Below are positions 1-9,639 of a stretch of DNA of 64,000 nt, piece after piece. The notes under the pieces are model-generated. The model did no database searches and had not been told where the DNA came from. It worked only from the letters and a program-made list of their open reading frames with translations. The translations under genes and the position numbers were made by a program. The stretch is from Siphonodentalium dalli (lineage: Eukaryota; Mollusca; Scaphopoda; Gadilida; Siphonodentaliidae), in NCBI GenBank assembly GCA_032622095.1, contig CP136063.1:61827897-61891896 (forward strand). Direction: 5' to 3'. Numbering within the stretch: position 1 is the stretch's first letter; every line of letters starts with the position of its first letter.

Positions 1-130
1 GCCATGTATTGTAATGTATTTAGCGCTTTTCAATAGGATTTTCTCATGAATAAGATAAGAAACTGAGCTTTTTTCGAATTTATGCCTTGTGTTGGAGTAA
101 AACACCAAGTTCTGTCGGTTATTCGTACTT

Positions 131-240
131 AGGAGCGGCGGTCCCGCCGCGGGGGGGTCTGATGGGTGGGCGCTAAATCACGGGCCAATCTCGGGGGCGT
201 CGAAGTAATCGCGGAGCGCAGCGAAGCGATTACGAGTAAT
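131..240 (+). other. GC-rich hairpin island in PLE unit A
   Basis: This is a short GC-rich block in an otherwise AT-rich unit. It contains a perfect inverted repeat GCGGCGG-TC-CCGCCGC at 135-150, a G run (151-157), and a second inverted repeat with arms GTAATCGC (205-212) and GCGATTAC (226-233) around a 13-nt loop. Equivalent islands occur at about 9069-9177, 33360-33469 and 42298-42406, where B-type units have G6 instead of G7. It could be a structured RNA or a promoter element. CTGATG at 159-164 resembles a hammerhead core, but the rest of that motif is missing. Function is unknown. Confidence 0.6.
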
Positions 241-365
241 TGCATACGCATAAATCCACGTCGAACTTAGCCGCACCATATCTTGTGAACTCATTGACTA
301 TTGATCCCTTGATTGACTTTTATCCAAACCACTTATAATTCATGTTTATATATAAAATTCCCATC

Positions 366-1349
366 CATGTTGGTAATTCAAACATGATGCACTTGATATT
401 CCCTAATGCAATCACCACCTGAGATAATTATAATAATTTTTATTTCTCATTGACGAGTGATTACAATATTTAATTTCTATAACCCTTACAATGATCACCT
501 ATAAACATAGTCTTAGTAATATGACTTTTCTCATTGACGAGTGATCACTCGATTGAACTCTAACACAGTCATTACCCGCATATACACCCCACTATGGTAT
601 TTCTCATTGACCAGTGATTACTTGATTTTATCCAATATATGTTACTTTAAATACCTGATAATTGTATGCTCACTGATTGAACTCATTTTGTTATACGGTA
701 TACCAGTTATAATTTCACTATCGCACCTGAACGGGTTACGCCCATGTACCTGACTGTTTTCCCTTTATTATGGCTTTAAATCCATGACGTGTGTCTTCAC
801 CCGTGCACACGGTGCTCATATCCATAGTCTCCTCCTGCTTTGCGCACGCCTTCCACAGAATCTTTCAAGAGGGATGTATCCATTTTTACATTCTTTCCGA
901 TGTAACGATCTACACGATGTTTTTGCTGGCAGTAGCTGAGATGCCTACATGAAACTTGTGTCACTTTTACGTATGAAGTAATTGACGAGTAATCACTTGA
1001 TTTAAGTTTTAGGGTTACTGATTATTTGCATATTCTATCCCTTATATCCATTTAAACTTAAGGGACTTTCAATACCCCCCTAAAACATTTTCACTTAGAA
1101 ATATAATCTAATTACATGTCATCTCTCATCGACGAGTGATTGCGTTATTTAATCTCAATAGACCCTAATGCAATCATCACCTATAATTATATCTTAGTTG
1201 AAATGTTTTCTCTCATTCACGAGTGATTACTTGATTTAACCCTATTACACAACCATCACCTATAAATATATTCTAATAATTTGGCATTCCTCATTGGCGA
1301 GTGATCATATCATTTTATTTTAGGTGTCCAGAACACAATCGTCACCTAT
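366..1349 (+). repeat. Array of 28-bp motif and TATAAATA-type boxes upstream of the reverse transcriptase, unit A
   Basis: A motif close to TCTCATTGACGAGTGATTAC followed by TTGATTTAA recurs at about 445, 528, 602, 978, 1122, 1212 and 1288, always in the same orientation. Between copies lies a partner motif, CAATCATCACCTATAAATATA with variants, at about 485, 1183, 1247 and 1337; it contains a canonical-looking TATA box. The stretch 366-720 is a diverged duplicate of about 7722-8090 in the same unit. Spacing is irregular (70-110 bp) and copies are diverged, unlike a simple satellite. Position upstream of the reverse transcriptase suggests a promoter or long 5' UTR. Function is inferred only. 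Confidence 0.65.
739..838 (+). repeat. About 100-bp dispersed repeat, copy 1 of 3 in unit A
   Basis: The segment runs from a CGCCC(A/G)TGYACCTG start to a TCCTCCTGC end. It recurs diverged at 1473-1571 and 8197-8299. Shared internal landmarks are a TTTATTATGG-like stretch, an AAATCCATGA-like stretch and CATRTCCATA just before the pyrimidine-rich end. It contributes to the nested repeat structure of the PLE non-coding region. No function is recognised. Confidence 0.55.
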
Positions 1350-1660
1350 AAATATATTCTATTCCACATTCATATGAGTTAATTAATCCTCAAATTAATT
1401 TTAAGTTATCAATATTGTACATCATTGACATTGTCGCATGAGATCTCTCTGCTATCGTAATTGGCCAGGTTTCGCCCGTGCACCTGTTTGTTTGCATGTA
1501 TTATGGCATTAGATCCATGATATGGGTTTTCACCCACTCATATCACACTCATGTCCATATTTTCCTCCTGCACAATACCCGCATTCCATAGAATCATAGT
1601 TATGGTTTCTATACAATTACACAGCACCATATTAACCACTACCTTACTCATTTTTCCAGC

Positions 1661-4150
1661 ATGGCATATTTTCGGTTTTTTAACCATCCTGAAATGTGTG
1701 CATCGGCATTTAAAGAAAATGTTAGCAATTTCGAAGAACGCATCAAGTTGTTACAGAGACATATTCATGATCCTTACACTTACGCATTGTTAGACCTTTC
1801 CTCCTCTAGGAGACAAGATGTTATCCTTACTTATGAGAGCATTTTTCCAAAATACTCTGACATCAAATGTACATATGTTAATAATGTAACCCAATCAACC
1901 CTTGATGACTCATTTGATATATTGAACAATCATATTAAAGATTTTAATGTAAACTTATCTCTATATATGGATACAGTTAAAGAATTACATGATATTGGGA
2001 GTAATCTTAGTGTATATTCCCATCATTCCACATTTAGCCAATCACAGTACAGTGAGATGTCTTCTATCGTTAAATTGTCAGATGCATTGCCATCTTTATT
2101 ATTTCATAATCTCGGCTATCGATCCCACATGCGGACACTAGATTCCTATTTGTTTATGCTTAACAAGGAATATATTACGACGCGCGAGAAGGTCTTTAAC
2201 TTTGTACCTTGGCGTTTGCCGGAGAACTTGATTTCTACGTTAGGACGAGGTGCCAACTTCATTCCTACTCCGTTAATCACCCCGGAAATACAAGTTACCG
2301 GGTTGAAAACCATGTGTTATGATGCTCTTGAAACATGTAATCGTAAAACGATTAATCTTATGTCTCCACATAATGTTCATCCATTAAAATCACACAATAC
2401 ATTGTTGTATACGCATGTTAACCATCCAGGTTTACCACCAACTTTTGTTAATGACACATTAGACAGTATTGTCAAGATAGATCGATTTACCAACTCGTGG
2501 CCTGGGGATAATTATCTCACATTTAAGAATATATCTCCATTTGAAAATGAAACCTTAAACCTTTATGCTAACCACCCTGGTGTTATCATATCACCCAGTG
2601 ATAAATCGCTGGGTATCTCTATTAATACTACAGCTTGGTATGCCAAAGAATACCGGCGCCAACTTAGCGATACATCTACATACAGTTTACATGATTATAG
2701 CAGTATAAATCATATCATTGATGAAGGTGTTAAACGCCTTCGCTACATAGCCTTTAAGTACAGGGATACTACTATTGAACAAATTATTTTAGATAAAATC
2801 CTAGCAGTTAAACCTGCGGATATTATTATTCCTTCTTTAAATATTACTCCTAAAGTTCATAAACTGAAAGTTTTCCCCTCCCCCAAAGTGGAAACCAGTT
2901 TGACTGGCCGTCCTATTATCAACGCGCATTCGAATGTGAATACTTGTGCCTCACGTATTTTAGGACATATGTTAGAGAATTATTTGGCAGCGTTGCATAA
3001 CCATTTTGACAGAAATAACATTACTTGGACCATATGTAAAGATTCATTGCACGCCATCCACGAATTTAAATCGCTTAATGTAACACCAGAACAACTCAAT
3101 AACTACTGGTTTATCAGTTCAGACTTTCAGTCTTTGTATACGGCTATTCGAAACTCTGATATGTATGATGCACTTGAGTTTATTCGCCATATTTTAGATA
3201 TTGATGATACCCACTTTAACTTCATGGTTGACCTTTTCAAGTTCATCCAAGATTATGCATTTTTCCATGTTGGCTTTAAACATCTGTACCTGCAGACACA
3301 GGGGCTCGCCATGGGCAGTTTCGTCTCGGCACAAGCCGCAAATGTCATCTTGCTTAGGTGTGAATACTATATGTTCCAAAATGTTCCGCTAGTGGAACCT
3401 ATTAAAATCTTTTTGAGATATATAGATGATGGCATCTTGTTCGTTGATGTGAAATATGAATCATTGTTGACTATTCTTAATGGATTGCGTGATGCCTACC
3501 CTAAACATATTAATTTGGATGTATCAGTTAGCAAGTTTAAGGTTGATTTCCTTGATATAACCTTTAGCATTAATCATGAACTATTTTATAACCAAGGCTT
3601 GCATGTAGGCCTTTACCAAAAGCCTTTTAATACATACTCGTACACTCATTTCGAGAGTGACCATCCTATTGGTGTATTTGTCGGTATTATTAAAGCAGAG
3701 TGCCACCGTTACTTTAGACACTCTTCGTGTAGAGAGGATTACCTTTATTACATTAGCCTATTTCTTATCAGACTCACTAGATGTGGCTACCCCGAACCGT
3801 TTGTCATTAAACAAATCATCCCTTATGATGTCATTTTTAAGAAAGTATTTGGATGGGTACCAGCTAGCACAAGTGGTACGCGACCTTTAGATAGTTCATT
3901 ACATGCTTCTCAGATCGCCAGTACAGGCGCTTCTCCTCGAAATTTGGGTGGCACTTCCCTATCTAATGATACTCCATCTACTGTATATGTACCGGTACTA
4001 TTCTCTAAGTCTACCAATAACCATAAAAGGGCACGTAATTTAATGAAATTACCTGCTAATGTTCGATTTTGCCATAAAGTTGGCACCAAACTCCATACCA
4101 TTTTACTTACTAAGAAACGGCTACACAGAAAGCTATCCCACTACTTATAG
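1661..4150 (+). CDS. Penelope-like reverse transcriptase, A type, 829 aa, no GIY-YIG domain
   Basis: It would copy PLE RNA into DNA by target-primed or DNA-end-primed synthesis in the nucleus. The N-terminal half has the PLE-type blocks LGRGANFIPTP (about 194-204) and SPSDKSLGISI (about 311-321). PKVHK (397-401) and GRPII (416-420) precede the fingers. Catalytic motif A is SDFQSLYTAI with D488; motif B is QGLAMGSFVSAQAAN (about 547-561); motif C is RYIDD with D589/D590. FLDITF (about 630-635) and a KPFNTYSYTHFESDHP block (about 654-669) follow, matching the PLE thumb. The last 120 residues show no GIY-YIG or zinc-binding pattern, so the protein looks endonuclease-deficient. The ATG has A at -3 and G at +4 and directly follows CATTTTTCCAGC, a possible 3' splice site; PLEs are known to carry introns. 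The frame is intact. ORF2 begins 155 bp downstream. Confidence 0.88.
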   Translation: MAYFRFFNHPEMCASAFKENVSNFEERIKLLQRHIHDPYTYALLDLSSSRRQDVILTYESIFPKYSDIKCTYVNNVTQSTLDDSFDILNNHIKDFNVNLSLYMDTVKELHDIGSNLSVYSHHSTFSQSQYSEMSSIVKLSDALPSLLFHNLGYRSHMRTLDSYLFMLNKEYITTREKVFNFVPWRLPENLISTLGRGANFIPTPLITPEIQVTGLKTMCYDALETCNRKTINLMSPHNVHPLKSHNTLLYTHVNHPGLPPTFVNDTLDSIVKIDRFTNSWPGDNYLTFKNISPFENETLNLYANHPGVIISPSDKSLGISINTTAWYAKEYRRQLSDTSTYSLHDYSSINHIIDEGVKRLRYIAFKYRDTTIEQIILDKILAVKPADIIIPSLNITPKVHKLKVFPSPKVETSLTGRPIINAHSNVNTCASRILGHMLENYLAALHNHFDRNNITWTICKDSLHAIHEFKSLNVTPEQLNNYWFISSDFQSLYTAIRNSDMYDALEFIRHILDIDDTHFNFMVDLFKFIQDYAFFHVGFKHLYLQTQGLAMGSFVSAQAANVILLRCEYYMFQNVPLVEPIKIFLRYIDDGILFVDVKYESLLTILNGLRDAYPKHINLDVSVSKFKVDFLDITFSINHELFYNQGLHVGLYQKPFNTYSYTHFESDHPIGVFVGIIKAECHRYFRHSSCREDYLYYISLFLIRLTRCGYPEPFVIKQIIPYDVIFKKVFGWVPASTSGTRPLDSSLHASQIASTGASPRNLGGTSLSNDTPSTVYVPVLFSKSTNNHKRARNLMKLPANVRFCHKVGTKLHTILLTKKRLHRKLSHYL

Positions 4151-4305
4151 AATAATTTCTATATATATTTTATCATATATAACTTATAGCACGCCGTCTT
4201 GTCGGGAATCCACCATACATCTTTAATGAAATCATAAAGTTTTAGTCTCTGGATTACCTGTACACCTATTATAATTCCTAAAAATTTTTACAACTCGATC
4301 GTATA

Positions 4306-4773
4306 ATGTACTGTATCACTCCTGTGTGTTCTCACATACAGATGTCTCTTTCCAGTTGGGAATATGAAGTGTTCTGCCACCTATCTAATGTCGGTAAGAC
4401 GACTGTTTTATACCTGACACCCGAAGATTTACAGCCATTGAACCTCACAAGGATTCTTTCTGTTCCGGACTTTTTACAATGTTTCGACCAATATAATAAT
4501 GTGTATAAATTACATAGAGTCAGGAATGGTAGCACTTTTATTCATTTATATGTTGGCAGCAGATACAGTACCATCGATTTCCGTCTTATCACTCAATTCA
4601 ACGTCTTTATATATAAGGTGACCAGTCGAATTATTGTAAACATTTCCTGTCCACAAGACAGATTGTGCAGGAGAGTTCTCACTTCTATGAACCATGAACT
4701 CAGAAAGAAAGTGTTATACAGATTGTATCATTATTATTTATTTTCAGACATAGATTTCACTTCACCCATGTAA
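4306..4773 (+). CDS. PLE second ORF, 155 aa, unknown; possible degenerate GIY-YIG fold
   Basis: The function is not recognised. It starts 155 bp after the reverse transcriptase stop and is open in all four units, with at most one residue changed (D/E at about 149), so it is probably part of the element. ATG codons are at residue 1 and residue 13; the second could be the true start. The stretch NVYKLHRVRNGSTFIHLYVG (65-84), followed by R93, resembles the GIY-x(10-11)-YIG-x(8)-R pattern of GIY-YIG nucleases, with a 14-residue gap and N for the first G. If real, this would be the missing PLE endonuclease encoded separately. The histidine that normally follows is not evident, so the resemblance may be chance. 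The C-terminal third is basic and tyrosine-rich. Confidence 0.5.
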   Translation: MYCITPVCSHIQMSLSSWEYEVFCHLSNVGKTTVLYLTPEDLQPLNLTRILSVPDFLQCFDQYNNVYKLHRVRNGSTFIHLYVGSRYSTIDFRLITQFNVFIYKVTSRIIVNISCPQDRLCRRVLTSMNHELRKKVLYRLYHYYLFSDIDFTSPM

Positions 4774-7188
4774 CATACGCATTAACTCCGCCATCGTCGA
4801 CCATCGTCCTATTTTTAGAATTTGGCACCGGCTCCTTTTGAATTTCGCGTGCGACACCGCACGTTACATCCTTCGTGTTCAAACCTCTGCCATTTTCGAA
4901 CGTTCCCACGTTTTGAAGTCTCGTAACTCTGTTCAATTTCCATGTGTTAAGTCGCGTTCGTTTGGATATTTGATAGGATTTACTGGTAAATATAAACCAC
5001 AGTTTATCTTCTTAATGTTTTTTTAAGTATCCTTGATTCTTGATCATTTTCCTGATAATTATGGATGCATTCACGCAAAAATTTAATACTGATTTATTCG
5101 ATGATGATTTCTCCACTCTGGCTACTTTTCAAGTATATTGCGTGGATCTTTCGAATGTTGTATGAAACCTTATCCATATGTGTGATTACTACGCGCAATC
5201 TTCCATCAACTGCACGATGGCTTTAATCATCTCATCCATACATCAATTTATATAAAATGAACCATTATTTTATCATTGATTCTATGTAATAATACCTGTT
5301 TACATCCTAATCGATTACATCAAAATTAATCGATATTTACCCATATAAATCTATCAGTCTTATACGCAAAACCTTGTTTGTCATACATGTAAGGTTAGTT
5401 CCCCGTGTAACTTTGTTGGATATCGTCACCTGATGCGGTTCTTTAGTCGATGTTGCTGGGCCACACGTCCAGGGGACGATCTCGGAGCTAGTTTCTTGCA
5501 TTTTCGTCCCGAAAAACGGCGGTTCTTCGCTTAGAAGATTCGTCACCGAGATATGTAACTGAAGATAACGTCGATGAAAATTTTGATTTTAACACAGGAC
5601 ACATCTTTTCACACTACTTAAGCACACATTTCTTTATTCTGCTGTTACAACACACATGTATACTATCAAATCCAAATTGAACCCTTTGACTAAAATTTCT
5701 CTTGGCCCTTTGCTAGCTATCCAAATTACTTTCAAAATTTGTAATAGCCCAACATCAGGTTACGATTATATTTTCTCCCATTTGTTAACTGTGGTGACGG
5801 TGTTTCTGCTGTGATTTTAATATAGTTACATTTTGGACCTTTTGCAGTACTCCCCACCACGGTTCTCAATGGGTATACACAGCCTATTTGTGATTGGGAC
5901 CTTTAAAAACTTTCCGCCGTCAGGCTACCTATTACTTCTATATTTTAGTTGACACTACAGTAGAGATCTTGTATCATACTCCACAATATGTATTCAGGAC
6001 GTGTCATCGCCTGCATGCATACCAGTGGTTTTAAGAACCTACCCTCAGTCGAGTGACATTCCTTGCAACCCTTGAATAATCTCACAACATGTGTATATAG
6101 CTGGTGTTACGAAACTTGAGCAGGTTCACGGGTTAAACTTTTAACTCCTTTGTTTACGCCTTGATTTTATTTATTTCTTATCGAATCCTATGTTATTTGA
6201 CTGGCTACGATTATTTTGGTTTATATTTAGTTGTGGCAGTACGGTTAGATTTTGTAATCTTGCTGTCTGGTCACATCTGGGCTAAGTGTATATATGGCAT
6301 TATCTCACGGACCCTATGTTTTTTTACAGTACTGTAACCGCACAAGAACTCAAGAACCTAGAGAATCTGTCCGGCTGCAGATCGTTTAAGGTACATTTGT
6401 ACTGAGATTACCATTTATACAACAAAAAATTAGCCCTATTTTATCTGGTTTTTATCTTGTATACAAAATAATCTAGATTAGAACCCTTGGTATGTGCTAC
6501 AGGATGTTATACGCCTGTTAGGGGCATACTGAAGATTGGTTATTCCCAATTATAACTTACATGATGTCCATACATCTGTACTAACCTTGGATGTCTATAG
6601 CATATACCACATACAACAGTGCTTTTATATTTACTTATTGAAACTTGTACACCCACCCCCCTTTTTGTTTAAACTATACTGTTAGCGGTATAGGTATATC
6701 TGATTGATTACATGGTTGATTCTATATCGAATTTATGCAATAATGTCTGCATCTATCTTGCACCAGGATCTCTTTATATGCGTACTTTTGGTAAGTTCCA
6801 ATTTACTACACTCATTGTTCCGTAGGATTTGCTGTAACCTATTAATGCATGTCCAATGCGTCGATGTTGTATTTAGCAGCCTGAACGTATGTTCCACCCC
6901 CCCTGCGTTCGCCTTATTTAGATCTTTTCGCACCTGTTTTTGTTAACACCTGCACATGCCATATCCGAGATAATAGCCACCAAATTTGGATATTTATGAG
7001 TGGCCAGAAGCCTACGTCTAGCTTTAGCTATGCTATACGTTATGAACTCATTCGATATTGGTCCCTTGGTTTACTTGTATCTACAATGATTAGTGTTAGT
7101 CCCTTCCATGTTAGTAAGTCAAACATGATGTACTACATATTCCCTAAGTAAACTAATACATCCACATACCTCATAATAATCTGTCGAT
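4774..7188 (+). other. Non-coding part of PLE unit A after ORF2
   Basis: I see no convincing gene here. Short open frames (4838-5026, 5337-5546, 6704-6946) mostly lack an ATG start or change with single-base indels between units. Position 6088 corresponds to the point where the array meets the zinc-finger gene at 63610, so roughly 4774-6088 may be the element's 3' UTR and 6089 onward the start of the next copy. A cytosine run near 6897-6903 is C7 here and C6 in unit B. ATCGATTA-like short palindromic segments lie near 5308-5335. No polyadenylation signal stands out. Confidence 0.5.
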
Positions 7189-8299
7189 TCTCATTGACGA
7201 GTGGTTACTTGATTTGCATGTTACCCTAGATTCCCTTATATGGTCGCATTCACCACCACCCTCACTTGTATATATGATATGACTTATCGATACAATGTTA
7301 ATGTTCGTAGTTAGCTGAGGTACCTACAATTAACTTCTCATCGCTTAACCTTATAATTGAGCCACTAAATATTACTTGATTGAATATTATTCGCACTGGT
7401 TTTTGACAATTCCTATCCTTGTTAGTAATGCAAACAAGATATATTTTAAGAACCCCTAATTCAACATACCTATGATATTATGTGATAACATAGAATTCTC
7501 ATCGACGAGTGATTACTTTATTTACCGTGTATTTCTATATGTAACACTAGTACATTCCTTCGCCGATGCCCTTGCCTCATACTTAATGTGGCTGTCAATA
7601 CAGTGTTATTGTTCGCAATAGCTGAGATGCCTACAACTTACATTTTACTAAACCTCGGCGGGTAATTCACTATTGATTACTTGATCAAATGTTAGTTATG
7701 TATAGTATTCACATGTTCCATCCCTGTTAGTTATTTAAACAGTAGGAACTTTGATTATACCTAATACAATCACCACCTAAGATATTTCTTATAATTTTTG
7801 TTTCTCATTGACGAGTGATTACATTATTTAACTTCTATAACACTATACAATCATCACCTATAAATATAGTCTCAGTGATATTGTTTTTCTCATAGACGAG
7901 TGATTACATGATTTAACTCCACCACAATCATTACCCGCATATATATCCTAATAAGGTATTTCTCATCGGCGAGTGATTACTTTATTTTGTCCAATAATAT
8001 ACATCTTACTTGAACTATATGTTACTTTAAACACCGGATAACTGAGTGTTCACTGATTTAACTCATTGTGTTGCACGACCTATCGGTTATAATCTTGCTG
8101 CATACATTGTGTTCACTTTAACATATTTGAATAGCCACCCAAACTAGCTAGCACCATTCTCATAGATATTTTCCACCATCACGCCTGTTCATGTTACGCC
8201 CGTGCACCTGACTGTTTTTCCCTTTATTGGTACTTTAAATCCATTATGTGTGGTCGTTACCCATACATACTGATACTCGTGTCCATATTTTCCTCCTGC
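7189..8299 (+). repeat. Second block of 28-bp motifs and related repeats, unit A
   Basis: Further copies of the TCTCATTGACGAGTGATTAC motif lie at about 7189, 7498, 7803, 7890 and 7961, again all in plus orientation. CACCTATAAATATA occurs at about 7852. An AGCTGAGATGCCTACA-like block occurs at about 7311 and 7620 and is shared with about 934-948. Positions 7722-8090 are a diverged duplicate of 366-720. Position 8197 starts the third copy of the 100-bp repeat. If the host junction marks the 3' end of the element, this block lies in the 5' part of the next copy. Confidence 0.6.
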
Positions 8300-8322
8300 A
8301 TATTTGTCTCTCGATATATCAT

Positions 8323-8640
8323 TCCGTGACAGTGCATTGTGCAGCACCGACTTTTTATTATTGCTCTGCTATCCACGCGTTTCTTTTAATTCCGTGACGG
8401 TACTATATCAGGGCTAACTCACCCTTGATCCGCTATCCACGCGGTACATTAATTTCCGTGGAAGTGCATTTTGCAGTGCTGACTAAATTTTGCTCTGCTA
8501 TTTACGCGTTACGTTTATTTCCATGACGGTGCATTGTGCTGGATGACCAATTATTGCTCTACAGTCCACGCGTTTCATTTAATTCTTTTACAGCGCATTA
8601 TGCAGTGCCGGGGGTTTTATTGCTAAGCAATCCACGCGTT
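8323..8640 (+). repeat. Five diverged tandem copies of a 66-bp repeat, unit A
   Basis: Units begin at about 8323, 8391, 8455, 8520 and 8584. Each runs roughly TTCCGTGACGGTGCATTGTG, then a T-rich middle, then TTGCTCTGCTATCCACGCG. Inside each, GTGCATTGTGCAGCAC or a variant forms a small imperfect palindrome. Copies differ at many positions, so the array is old compared with the duplication of whole units. The array is present in every complete unit (about 32614-32931 and 41552-41869). Function is unknown. Confidence 0.65.
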
Positions 8641-8938
8641 TGTATTGCTACCTTTAATGTGGGTAGAACACCACGCACTATATAGACAATGTATCATTGG
8701 GCACGAATACCTGTATTCACAGTGAGCTCACACTGCACGTGAATCCGTGCATCGTTTCAAAAGCCAATCATCTCATGGTCGCTTACACGATTCGCTTTTA
8801 ATATGGGCCTCGCCGATATTTAAGGGACATAACCGTATGCGTTCTCTAGCTGTAGGTAAGTGTAAATTGTCAAAGTCCCAAGGATAATATGCGAAAAAAG
8901 TACCTCCGTTTTCAAAACCCATTTCAATTTTAACTACT

Positions 8939-9639
8939 GCCATGTATTGTAATGTATTTAGCGCTTTTCAATAGGATTTTCTCATGAATAAGATAAGAAA
9001 CTGAGCTTTTTTCGAATTTATGCCTTGTGTTGGAGTAAAACACCAAGTTCTGTCGGTTATTCGTACTTAGGAGCGGCGGTCCCGCCGCGGGGGGTCTGAT
9101 GGGTGGGCGCTAAATCACGGGCCAATCTCGGGGGCGTCGAAGTAATCGCGGAGCGCAGCGAAGCGATTACGAGTAATTGCATACGCATAAATCCACGTCG
9201 AACTTAGCCGCACCATATCTTGTGAACTCATTGACTATTGATCCCTTGATTGACTTTTATCCAAACCACTTATAATTCATGTTTATATATAAAATTCCCA
9301 TCCATGTTGGTAATTCAAACATGATGCACTTGATATTCCCTAATGCAATCACCACCTGAGATAATTATAATAATTTTTATTTCTCATTGACGAGTGATTA
9401 CAATATTTAATTTCTATAACCCTTACAATGATCACCTATAAACATAGTCTTAGTAATATGACTTTTCTCATTGACGAGTGATCACTCGATTGAACTCTAA
9501 CACAGTCATTACCCGCATATACACCCCACTATGGTATTTCTCATTGACCAGTGATTACTTGATTTTATCCAATATATGTTACTTTAAATACCTGATAATT
9601 GTATGCTCACTGATTGAACTCATTTTGTTATACGGTATA
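8939..9639 (+). mobile_element. PLE unit B, left part, up to the LTR-element insertion
   Basis: This repeats 1-701 of unit A almost exactly, apart from a G run one base shorter (G6). It is cut by the LTR element after TATA at 9636-9639, about 960 bp (in unit terms) before the reverse transcriptase start. The unit resumes at 25006. In unit A the empty site reads GGTATACCAG at about 696-705, which proves that the LTR element is the younger insertion. Confidence 0.85.
9636..9639 (+). repeat. 4-bp target site duplication TATA (left)
   Basis: TATA precedes the left LTR here and follows the right LTR at 25006-25009. The empty site in unit A has a single TATA in the same context. A 4-bp duplication is the size made by Ty3/gypsy integrases, and gypsy-group errantiviruses often target TATA-like sites. 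Confidence 0.85.

Larger units (their letters stand above)
1..8938 (+). mobile_element. Penelope-like element tandem unit A (uninterrupted)
   Basis: This is the only type of unit here that is not split by another element, so it serves as the reference. The same sequence restarts at 8939, 33230 and 42168, giving a head-to-tail period of 8937-8938 bp. The unit holds a PLE reverse transcriptase (1661-4150), a second ORF (4306-4773) and about 6.2 kb of repeat-rich non-coding DNA. Its phase as drawn is arbitrary: the only junction with host DNA (63610/63611, equivalent to position 6088 here) suggests that an element would run from about 6089 of one unit, through 8938/1, to 6088 of the next. That would place about 4.5 kb of repeats upstream of the reverse transcriptase and about 1.3 kb downstream of ORF2. 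Tandem or partly tandem copies are typical of PLEs. An unusual tandem satellite that has absorbed a PLE is the alternative. Confidence 0.85.

Noticed and set aside
159-180. Hammerhead ribozyme core at CTGATG
   Set aside because: The required GA after CTGATG and the downstream GAAA are absent. Another CTGATG at about 5431 fails in the same way.
541-753. 70-aa ORF in the PLE motif array
   Set aside because: It overlaps the 28-bp repeat array, has no ATG at its start and reads into different sequence in unit B.
445-1320. CRISPR-like array of short repeats
   Set aside because: Repeats are diverged, spacing is irregular, the genome is eukaryotic and the intervening sequence is itself repeated.
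6704-6946. 80-aa ORF in PLE unit A (148 aa in unit B)
   Set aside because: Its length depends on a C-run indel and the start is TTG; nothing supports coding.
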